The notes under the pieces: generated by a model
What the model was told of the DNA's origin: nothing
The model's input: only the letters and a program-made list of their open reading frames with translations
Databases searched by the model: none
Assembly (NCBI GenBank): GCA_023391395.1
Contig: JAEWBA010000137.1
Span: forward strand, 1 to 5,847
Reading direction: 5' to 3'
Length of the DNA: 5,847 nt
Source of the DNA: Pseudomonadota bacterium
GTDB taxonomy: Bacteria; Pseudomonadota; Gammaproteobacteria; Burkholderiales; Burkholderiaceae_D
Translations under genes and position numbers: made by a program
Shown here: positions 1-5,459 of the stretch, in pieces
Layout of the letters: each line of letters begins with the position of its first letter
Position numbering within the stretch: the first letter of the stretch is position 1

Positions 1-716
1 CCTTCGTGCCGCCACACTTCGCCGCCGGGCGCCGCGATGTAAGTGCATGCGCCCTTCAGCGCCACCAGCGCATTCCAGCGCCGCGCGGCCTGGCGCGCCG
101 CCAGGCAGGGATCGCTCTGCACCGCCCCCTTGTCGCTGGCGCACAGATGCGCCATCTCGCCGGCATGCGGCGTCAGGAGTACGGGGGTCTCGAAGCGCGA
201 CACGAATTTCTGCGGCGTCGCGGCACTCGGGTCCACCGCCTGCAACTGGCGCCGCACCACGTTCATGGCACCGGCATCGAGCACCAGCTTTGCGCCATTC
301 AGGTGTGGCAGCAGGGACATCACCAGCGCACAGGTGGCGCCGTCATCCTGCATGCCGGGGCCGACCAGGATTGCGTCGCGACGCGCCAGCAAGGGGCCGA
401 TGGCCTCGGCGGCAATCGGCGCGATGCCGCCCTGCTCGGTCTCGGGCAAGGCAATTACGCGCGCTTCGGGAATCGCCACAGCCACCATGGAAGCGATGCT
501 GGCACCTGTCGCCAGAGTCAGCTTGCCGGCGCCGGCACGCAAGGCGGCGTTGGCGGCGAGCAGCAAGGCACCCGGCATTTCGCGAGAACCGGCCAGCACC
601 AGCACGCGCCCGCGCTCCTCCTTGTCGCCATCCGCAGGCGGCATGGGCAGCGGCCAGGCGCGCAGCTGCGCATCGTCGATGGCAATAATGCGTTCTGTCG
701 AAAAATCGTCGTTCAT
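1..716 (-). CDS. nnrD: ADP/ATP-dependent NAD(P)H-hydrate dehydratase, 3' end cut by window edge
   Basis: The protein repairs damaged nicotinamide cofactors in the cytoplasm: the family dehydrates the S-form of NADHX/NADPHX at the expense of ADP (bacteria) or ATP. I translated it by hand from the ATG at 716; 238 codons are visible before the window edge. It shows the ribokinase-like YjeF C-terminal fold in order: GRVLVLAGSREMPGA (36-50), the Ala/Gly-rich helix LRAGAGKLTLATG (59-71), DAILVGPGM (114-122), KLVLDAGAMN (143-152), TPHAGEMAHL (182-191) and ALKGACTYIAAP (219-230). The GxGD ATP-site motif of the family should lie just beyond the window, so about 50 residues are missing. It begins directly at the dehydratase domain, so no epimerase (NnrE) domain is fused in front. 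AGGAAAG lies 6 nt before the ATG and touches the stop of the upstream phosphatase gene (12-bp gap), which supports both the start and an operon. Confidence 0.9.
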   Translation of the reverse strand, partial: MNDDFSTERIIAIDDAQLRAWPLPMPPADGDKEERGRVLVLAGSREMPGALLLAANAALRAGAGKLTLATGASIASMVAVAIPEARVIALPETEQGGIAPIAAEAIGPLLARRDAILVGPGMQDDGATCALVMSLLPHLNGAKLVLDAGAMNVVRRQLQAVDPSAATPQKFVSRFETPVLLTPHAGEMAHLCASDKGAVQSDPCLAARQAARRWNALVALKGACTYIAAPGGEVWRHE

Positions 717-728
717 GGCGGACTTTCC

Positions 729-1499
729 TCAGGAGCGCGGCGCGGCCTGCACGTCGGGTTCCACCGTGACGGGAGCGCCTTCCTGCCGCAGGGGCGCCAC
801 GAAGTTGACCAGTCGCAGCACCAGCTTGCCGTTGCGGCCACGCGCCGGATCGAACTCATAGGAAGTCACGCCGCAATTGGGCACGTCGTTGGCGCGGTCG
901 ATGGCGAGGATGGTTTGCTCGTCCAGGCGTTCCAGTAGGTAACGGAAGCAATTGACAATCACTTGATGGCCGACGATCAGCACCCGTTCGCGCCGGTATT
1001 CGCGGCAGATGGTGTCGAGCAAGCTGCGCAGGCGCAGGATGACGTCGCACCAGCTTTCGCCGCCGGGTGGCCGGAAATAGAACTTGCCGACATGGGCGCG
1101 TTGCTCGCTGAGCTCGGGATACTTGTTGCGGATGCCGAGCCGCGTGAGGCGGTCGAGAATGCCGAATTCCTTTTCGCGCAGACGCTCATCGGCCTGGAAA
1201 GTCACACTCTCGGAGTCGATGCCCGCGCTTTCCAGGACGATGCGCGCGGTCTCGCGCGCCCTGACATAGGAAGAACACAGCACGACACTTGGCCGCTCCT
1301 CGGGCGGCATGGCGCCGAACCAGTGGCCGAGAGCCTCCGCCTGGCGCTTACCCAAGGGAGAAAGCGGCGTGTCGATGTCGCGCGTGGCAATGTCGATCAG
1401 CGGCAGGCCGGCGGCTTCCGCAGCATCGCGCGCGACATTGCCTGCGCTTTGCCCATGGCGCACGATCCAGATGCAATCCGGCCATTTCTGTTCGACCAT
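729..1499 (-). CDS. Histidine phosphatase family protein (phosphoglycerate mutase-like)
   Basis: This is a 256-residue phosphohydrolase of the histidine phosphatase superfamily, predicted cytoplasmic because no signal or membrane segment is visible. The catalytic set is complete: RHGQSAGN at 14-21 with His15 as the phospho-accepting residue, SSYVRARETA at 76-85 with Arg80, the acid-loop motif LREKEFG at 107-113 with Glu109 as likely proton donor, PPGGESW at 144-150, and VGHQ at 176-179 with the second His178. The substrate cannot be told from sequence; the superfamily covers sugar phosphates, nucleotides and phosphoproteins. I prefer the ATG at 1499 because GGGA sits 6 nt upstream and RHG then falls at residue 14, as usual. 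The frame stays open to a GTG at 1541, and ATGs at 1511 and 1505 are also possible. It lies 12 bp before nnrD and behind the terminator of the hydrolase gene, so it probably heads a two-gene unit. A link to NAD(P)HX repair is only suggested by position. Confidence 0.88.
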   Translation of the reverse strand: MVEQKWPDCIWIVRHGQSAGNVARDAAEAAGLPLIDIATRDIDTPLSPLGKRQAEALGHWFGAMPPEERPSVVLCSSYVRARETARIVLESAGIDSESVTFQADERLREKEFGILDRLTRLGIRNKYPELSEQRAHVGKFYFRPPGGESWCDVILRLRSLLDTICREYRRERVLIVGHQVIVNCFRYLLERLDEQTILAIDRANDVPNCGVTSYEFDPARGRNGKLVLRLVNFVAPLRQEGAPVTVEPDVQAAPRS

Positions 1500-1564
1500 T
1501 GTCATTCCCATCACTGCGATGAAGGAATGACCGCCTTGCACAGGCGAAGTTTCGCGGCCTTACC

Positions 1565-1602
1565 AAAAAGAAACTGCCCGCGCCGATTGCAGGCGCGGGC
1601 AG
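1565..1602 (-). terminator. Rho-independent terminator of the alpha/beta hydrolase gene
   Basis: A perfect 11-bp G/C-rich stem (CTGCCCGCGCC at 1574-1584 paired with 1592-1602) encloses a 7-nt loop. Read on the minus strand it is followed by TTTCTTTTT (1573-1565). It lies 35 bp past the hydrolase stop and about 65 bp before the phosphatase start, separating the two transcription units. There is no T-tract on the plus-strand side, so it works in one direction only. Confidence 0.9.
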
Positions 1603-1636
1603 GAGAGAAAAGGCGAATCGGAAAGCGAGAGGGCGA

Positions 1637-2935
1637 TCAGGGGCCGGTTTGCTTGCGCGCTTCGACGGAGCCGTTGGTCGCCTGCATGCTGCCGGCAGGC
1701 ATGACATCGCCGGTCCAGACGACATAGTTGTCTACCGCATACAGCTTGCAAGGCGAGCTGCTGTTGCGCTGGCATTCCGCCAACACCTGCTCGGCGGGAT
1801 CGTCCCCGTCCTCGGCCCAGCTCCAGGCGCCGCTAGATGAAATGGCAAAGGCGCGCGGGAAAGGCTTGTTGAGGAAGGCGCGATACTGCTCGCGGCCTTG
1901 CGCTTCCAGATAGGGAACCGCCGCCACGTCGTCGACCGGCGCAAAATCGCTCTTGGCGAAGCGCGTGTCATCCACCAGGGCATACACCTCGTCGGCCGGC
2001 ATGCCGATTCCCCGCAGGAATTTCGCCGTTTCCGGCCACCAGATCTTCACGCCATCTCGGCTGCCGCTCATGCTGTGCGCATCGTTCTTGAAGGGACCAT
2101 AGGCAATCAGCGTTGCCTGGCCGCCGGCCTGCATATAAGCACTATGCATGCGCGCAGCGAGTTCGGGCCCGAAGTGATGATCGTTGGCGCCGTAGAACCA
2201 GATGCTCGGCAGGCTGGTCCTGCTGCCGTAGGTAGAAAATGCCTGGACCAGCGAAGCCTGCCAGCGGCAATCGCCGCCATGCACCTTCAGGCCGCCGGCA
2301 AAATTGATCAGTCCGCGCACGCCCGGGTAATTGCGCATGCCGAACGCCATGGTGGCCAGGCCGCCATAGGATTGGCCAGCCACCAGAACGCGTTCCGAAT
2401 CCGCCCAGGACTGGGTGCGCAAATAAGCGAGCGTGCTTTCCAGATCGTCGGCCTGGGCCTGCCCATTGCTGGTCATGTTGCAGCCGTAATCGACGTACTG
2501 GCCACCGGACTTGGAAAAGCCCTTGCGCATGGGAATCACGACCGCATAGCCGCGCTTGACGAATTCCTTGCTGAGGACGACGAAGCGATCGCGTCCTTGT
2601 TCACGCGGATTGCCGAGTGCCTTGCCGTGGTTCATGAGAACCACCGGAAATGGGCCATCCCCACTGGGCTTGAAAATCGTGGTTTCGAGTTCGACCCGAC
2701 GCCCACCGGAAACAGCGGGCACCATCACCACCTGTTCATTGAGAGTGGTATCGATCAGCGGCGCGCTCAAAGGAGTTGCGGCCTGCAATCGATCGGTATT
2801 CATGGAGAGGCTTTGTGCCCACGTTGTCGCTGCGAAGCAGCCCAGGGCGAGGGCAAATGCGCTGCGAAGAATCTTGCTACGGAGGGTCTTGTTTTTCTTG
2901 GCGTTGCGTTTCTGTGCAAAAAAGGCTTTTGACAT
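1637..2935 (-). CDS. Exported alpha/beta hydrolase (dienelactone hydrolase / prolyl oligopeptidase-like) with C-terminal extension
   Basis: A 432-residue serine hydrolase predicted to be secreted. Residues 1-40 form a Sec-type signal peptide: a long Lys/Arg-rich n-region, hydrophobic core around 25-36, and likely cleavage after TWA (38-40). The hydrolase fold follows: strand FPVVLMNHGKALGN (96-109, oxyanion region), GYAVVIPMRKGFSKSGG (129-145), the nucleophile elbow GQSYGG (187-192) with Ser189, WFYGANDHHFG (246-256) with likely acid Asp252, and KNDAHSMSG (283-291) with His287. Cys152 and Cys223 could form a disulfide. About 100 residues after the catalytic core include a compact Cys-containing piece (PRAFAISSSGAWSWA at 360-374, Cys388, Cys396, KLYAVDNYVVW at 397-407) that is not part of the core fold. 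The substrate (ester or peptide) is unknown. The ATG at 2935 follows GGAAAGT closely; a TTG at 2944 is an in-frame alternative. It has its own promoter (3053-3081) and terminator (1565-1602), so it is probably monocistronic. Confidence 0.85.
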   Translation of the reverse strand: MSKAFFAQKRNAKKNKTLRSKILRSAFALALGCFAATTWAQSLSMNTDRLQAATPLSAPLIDTTLNEQVVMVPAVSGGRRVELETTIFKPSGDGPFPVVLMNHGKALGNPREQGRDRFVVLSKEFVKRGYAVVIPMRKGFSKSGGQYVDYGCNMTSNGQAQADDLESTLAYLRTQSWADSERVLVAGQSYGGLATMAFGMRNYPGVRGLINFAGGLKVHGGDCRWQASLVQAFSTYGSRTSLPSIWFYGANDHHFGPELAARMHSAYMQAGGQATLIAYGPFKNDAHSMSGSRDGVKIWWPETAKFLRGIGMPADEVYALVDDTRFAKSDFAPVDDVAAVPYLEAQGREQYRAFLNKPFPRAFAISSSGAWSWAEDGDDPAEQVLAECQRNSSSPCKLYAVDNYVVWTGDVMPAGSMQATNGSVEARKQTGP

Positions 2936-2957
2936 ACTTTCCAAACACTTTCGAGAA

Positions 2958-3005
2958 CACGGCCTTGCCGTGGCGGAGGTCCTCGCGCGCCACAGGCGAA
3001 GCGCC
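2958..3005 (-). promoter_or_regulatory. Structured 5' leader of the hydrolase mRNA (inverted repeats)
   Basis: Three inverted repeats lie in tandem in the predicted leader. GGCG/CGCC with a 3-nt loop occupies 2995-3005. GTGGCG (2970-2975) pairs with CGCCAC (2988-2993) across a 12-nt loop that contains GAGGTCCTC. CACGGC/GCCGTG with a 3-nt loop occupies 2958-2972. The last two share 2970-2972, so they cannot both form completely. The final hairpin ends 22 nt before the start codon. No known riboswitch class was recognised; a regulatory role is inference. Confidence 0.35.
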
Positions 3006-3052
3006 GGTAGCAGCGCGGATTACCCACGCTTGATGTAACACAATGTTTCTCC

Positions 3053-3081
3053 ATTCTAAGAAGCGTCTTTCCCGGGTTCAA
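3053..3081 (-). promoter_or_regulatory. Sigma70-type promoter for the alpha/beta hydrolase gene
   Basis: On the minus strand, TTGAAC (-35, 3081-3076) and TAGAAT (-10, 3058-3053) are separated by exactly 17 nt. Each matches the housekeeping consensus at five of six positions. The stretch just behind the -35 box (about 3082-3125) is A/T-rich, as an UP-like element would be. Transcription would start near 3046, giving a leader of about 110 nt before the ATG at 2935. Confidence 0.7.
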
Positions 3082-3120
3082 TACCCATTTATGCAATACG
3101 GAAAGATTTATTTCGGAAAA

Positions 3121-3169
3121 TTTGCCTGAACAGCAAAGGATTTGCGCGACTCGCTTGACGACTCGCAAA
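3121..3169. repeat. Cluster of alternating TTTGC / GCAAA half-sites
   Basis: Four 5-bp half-sites alternate in orientation: TTTGC at 3121-3125, GCAAA at 3133-3137, TTTGC at 3141-3145 and GCAAA at 3165-3169. The third and fourth extend to a 6-bp inverted repeat (TTTGCG/CGCAAA). Between and into them lies an 8-bp direct repeat, CGACTCGC, at 3147-3154 and 3159-3166. The cluster lies 40-88 bp behind the -35 box of the hydrolase promoter, a plausible place for a regulator to bind, but no known operator was recognised. Confidence 0.4.
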
Positions 3170-3412
3170 GAAAAGGGGAGAAAAGAGACGCGGCGCTAAC
3201 GCGTTGAAGGTGCCGCCCGCGAGCGCTCGTACCTCCATGACGTGAAGGAACCGAAACGGGAGGGCAGACTCAGAGGGGAGGAAGTACGGCGAATGCGCTG
3301 GTTTATTTCCGCAACGCGCACACTTGATCGTGGCTGCCATGAAGTGCCGCGACGAGGCGATCACATCCCGCAGTCACGGCGCGCAGTCATACTTTTTTGT
3401 GAGGATGAAGCG

Positions 3413-3667
3413 ATGAAAGTTGATGTGTACAAACGCCCAGAATCCCCCGGCCATTTTTCCTACCTGGCCGTTCCCGAAGGCAAGCCGATTCCGAACGAGG
3501 CAACCAACATCGATTGGGAAACCGAAGCGCAAAGCGTCGATCTTGATGACGAACACCAACCCGTAACAGGCCTGTCGGTCCAAGACGCGCTCGAGCAAAT
3601 CGAGCTGAAGGGCTACGCCATTTCCAGCCTGAACAACAAGAAAGTGACGATCGGTCCAGTCGTCTGA
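3413..3667 (+). CDS. Small DUF6139-type protein of unknown function
   Basis: An 84-residue soluble protein with no signal peptide and no membrane segment. I recognise the opening MKVDVYKRPE, the segment SYLAVPEGKPIPNEATNIDW (16-35), the acidic VDLDDE (42-47) and the late LKGYAIS (65-71) as the pattern of a short Burkholderiales family annotated DUF6139; this is from memory, not a search. No biochemical role is known to me. The ATG at 3413 is chosen because GAGG (3401-3404) lies 8 nt before it and the family starts with MKVDVY. The frame is open upstream to 3242, but that stretch does not look like protein of this family. The gene is followed by its own terminator (3713-3738), so it is probably transcribed alone. 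I could not identify its promoter. Confidence 0.85.
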   Translation: MKVDVYKRPESPGHFSYLAVPEGKPIPNEATNIDWETEAQSVDLDDEHQPVTGLSVQDALEQIELKGYAISSLNNKKVTIGPVV

Positions 3668-3712
3668 ATCCTGTGTGGCGTCAGCACAGCGCCCGATCTG
3701 TGCTTCCCTGAT

Positions 3713-3738
3713 TGCCGGCAAATGCCGGCATTTTCTTT
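3713..3738 (+). terminator. Rho-independent terminator of the DUF6139-type gene
   Basis: TGCCGGC (3713-3719) pairs with GCCGGCA (3724-3730) around the 4-nt loop AAAT, giving a 7-bp stem, and TTTTCTTT (3731-3738) follows at once. It lies 46 bp after the stop codon. The repeat unit TGCCGGCA is itself palindromic. No T-tract is present on the minus-strand side. A weaker 6-bp inverted repeat (GCACAG at 3684-3689 with CTGTGC at 3698-3703) precedes it. Confidence 0.88.
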
Positions 3739-3823
3739 GCGCCCGGGCATGAGGCAGCGCGGAATTTTCCGATGATGAAACGATTCAAATAGGACATCAT
3801 CCACTTCCGCGCGTCCCCGCCCA

Positions 3824-5257
3824 ATGACTCCGCTACCGAAGGCAAGCCCCTCTCTCAGCTCTTGCCGTCTTGCCGGTGCGGCCTTCATTGCAGGAATTTT
3901 TCTCTTTCTCTTCGCTTCCTGTGCCACTCTTCCCGATGTCAGCACGCTGCAGCAGCGGCAGGCACCCAAGGCCTCGCCCGCGATCGTCCTGGCCAGCGGA
4001 GCGCTGAAGCCGGCGCAACAGAACGCCCGGCTCGAGCGCATGGCCGACAAGGCGGGCGCCACCGCCATTCTCGACCGGCATCTCGCCGCCGAACAGGCCA
4101 TCAGCGGGGCACCGCTGGTGGCCGGCAACAAGGTCACCCTGCTGCACGACGGCCCCCTCACCATGCGCGCCATGATGGAAGCGATCGAAGCCGCGCGTGA
4201 CCATGTCAACCTGGAAACCTACATCATCGAAGCGGATGAGGTCGGTCAGGCGCTGGCCGAACTGCTGATACGCAAAGCCACGGCCGGCGTGCGGGTCAAC
4301 TTCATCTACGACAGCGTCGGCGCGATCGGCACGCCGGCGGAATTCTTCGAACGCCTGCGCACAGCCGGCGTCCACGTCCTCGAATACAACCCGATCAATC
4401 CGCTGAAGGCCGAGCGCGGCTGGGAACTGAATCAGCGCGACCATCGCAAGCTGCTGGTGGTCGATGGCCGCGTCGCTTTCACCGGCGGCGTCAATATCAG
4501 CCGGGTCTATGGGCGCAGCGCCATCCTGCAGAGCAAGCACCGTGCGCCGCCAGACGATGCGCGCGAAGCTGCCTGGCGCGATACCCACATGCGCATCGAA
4601 GGGCCGGTGGTAGCCGAATTCCAGAAACTGTTTCTCGATACCTGGCAGCGCCAGACCGGGGAAGAGCTGGAGGGCGCACGCTATTTCCCCCCGCTGAAGG
4701 CGCAGGGCAAGGCGTTGGTGCGAGCCGTGGGAAGCGTGGCCGAGGCCGGCGACTACAGCATCTTCAAGATGTATGTGTCCGCGATTACCTACGCCGACCG
4801 CTATGCGCATCTGACCACTGCCTATTTCGTGCCGGACCGACAGATTGTGGATGCGCTGACGGCAGCGGCCCAACGCGGCGTGGACGTGAAACTCATCTTC
4901 CCCAGCTTCTCCGATCACGACACGCTGCTGTATGCGAGCCGCTCCTATTACACTGAGCTGCTCGCCGCCGGCATTCGGGTCTATGAACGCAAGGCGGCCG
5001 TGCTGCATGCGAAGACGGCGGTCATCGACGGCGTGTGGTCCACCATCGGCTCCACCAATCTCGACATGCGCAGCTTCCTGCATAACGACGAAATCAATGC
5101 CGTGGTCCTCGATGTCGATTTCGCCGAGCGCATGGAAGCCCTGTTTCAACATGACTTGGCCGAATCCACCGAGATCCGTGCCGACCAATGGAGCCGGCGC
5201 GGCTGGTACCAGCGCCTGCGCGAATGGATGGCGCGGCTGTTTGCTTACTGGCTCTAG
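3824..5257 (+). CDS. Phospholipase D-family, cardiolipin synthase-type putative lipoprotein
   Basis: A 477-residue enzyme with two complete PLD (HKD) motifs: H207-K209-D214 in RDHRKLLVVDGRVAFTGGVN (205-224), and H395-K397-D402 in LHAKTAVIDG (394-403) followed by GSTNLD (409-414). The layout (LVAGNKVTLLHDG near 98-110, YDSVGAIG near 162-169, TAYFVPD near 332-338, RGVDVKLIFP near 351-360, SFLHNDEINAVV near 417-428) is that of bacterial ClsB/ClsC-like cardiolipin synthases, which move phosphatidyl groups between phospholipids. Exact substrates, or a phospholipase activity, cannot be assigned from sequence. The N-terminus has Lys6 and Arg15, a hydrophobic stretch (16-30) and FASC ending at Cys33, a near-match to a lipobox, with Ala34 next; this suggests a lipid-anchored exported protein. 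A single membrane anchor is the alternative. The ATG at 3824 has no clear Shine-Dalgarno, yet no other start exists before the hydrophobic segment and an in-frame stop lies upstream at 3776. Confidence 0.88.
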   Translation: MTPLPKASPSLSSCRLAGAAFIAGIFLFLFASCATLPDVSTLQQRQAPKASPAIVLASGALKPAQQNARLERMADKAGATAILDRHLAAEQAISGAPLVAGNKVTLLHDGPLTMRAMMEAIEAARDHVNLETYIIEADEVGQALAELLIRKATAGVRVNFIYDSVGAIGTPAEFFERLRTAGVHVLEYNPINPLKAERGWELNQRDHRKLLVVDGRVAFTGGVNISRVYGRSAILQSKHRAPPDDAREAAWRDTHMRIEGPVVAEFQKLFLDTWQRQTGEELEGARYFPPLKAQGKALVRAVGSVAEAGDYSIFKMYVSAITYADRYAHLTTAYFVPDRQIVDALTAAAQRGVDVKLIFPSFSDHDTLLYASRSYYTELLAAGIRVYERKAAVLHAKTAVIDGVWSTIGSTNLDMRSFLHNDEINAVVLDVDFAERMEALFQHDLAESTEIRADQWSRRGWYQRLREWMARLFAYWL

Positions 5258-5459
5258 CAGATTCCGCGTGGCTTGACGCCTTGCGCGATGTTTCTCCGCG
5301 CCTTGCCGCGCGCTCTCCGCCTCTGTGCCTTTCCAACAGCGTCAGCCGATGCGAACGGATTTCAGCAATGCATGGAACTCCCTTCTCATCACGTTATCTG
5401 ATCGATGCGATTGAAAAAAACAAAAGCCTTAATTGAAAGATTCCGGGGTGAAAATTCAT
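5258..5459. other. Intergenic region between the PLD gene and the PQQ-type lipoprotein gene
   Basis: About 200 bp without a gene. The left part is G/C-rich with short imperfect repeats of CCGCGCC type, but no stem followed by a T-tract, so I see no intrinsic terminator for the PLD gene. The right part is A/T-rich, including an A-rich run at 5413-5425, and could hold a promoter for the next gene, yet no pair of -35 and -10 boxes at good spacing was found. Confidence 0.4.

Larger units (their letters stand above)
2936..3412. other. 477-bp divergent intergenic region
   Basis: This region separates the leftward hydrolase gene from the rightward DUF6139-type gene. From left to right it holds the hydrolase leader with inverted repeats (2936-3046), the hydrolase promoter (3053-3081), an A/T-rich stretch (about 3082-3125), alternating TTTGC and GCAAA half-sites (3121-3169), a 22-nt pure purine run (3167-3188), and the 10-bp palindrome CGAGCGCTCG (3220-3229). 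From 3235 to 3400 I see purine-rich sequence with no convincing gene, and no convincing promoter for the rightward gene. Open frames crossing it on both strands lack a Shine-Dalgarno and any recognisable family motif. Confidence 0.6.

Noticed and set aside
6..938. Long plus-strand open frames opposite nnrD and the phosphatase gene
   Set aside because: They are antisense shadows of G/C-rich genes; the minus-strand reading gives clear family motifs and the plus-strand readings give Arg/Ala/His-rich sequence without any.
1898..2932. 344-codon plus-strand frame opposite the hydrolase
   Set aside because: It is a mirror of the hydrolase codon pattern, with no recognisable domain and no ribosome binding site.
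3089..3364. 91-codon minus-strand frame (GTG at 3364) with a CARCG segment
   Set aside because: It has no ribosome binding site, runs through the half-site cluster and the region behind the hydrolase promoter, and has only one Cys pair, so a zinc-ribbon reading is not supported.
3242..3412. N-terminal extension of the DUF6139-type gene
   Set aside because: The added 57 residues look unlike the family, and the ATG at 3413 has a good Shine-Dalgarno and the family's usual first residues.
3833..5188. 451-codon minus-strand frame opposite the PLD gene
   Set aside because: The length comes from codon bias on the opposite strand; the plus-strand protein carries both HKD motifs.
5268..5284. TGGC...TTGC resembling a sigma54 -24/-12 promoter after the PLD gene
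   Set aside because: The distance between the GG and GC elements is one base too long, which normally abolishes such promoters, and the next gene is about 180 bp away.
5188..5436. 82-codon plus-strand frame overlapping the PLD gene end
   Set aside because: It begins inside the PLD gene in another frame and has no independent ribosome binding site or recognisable motif.
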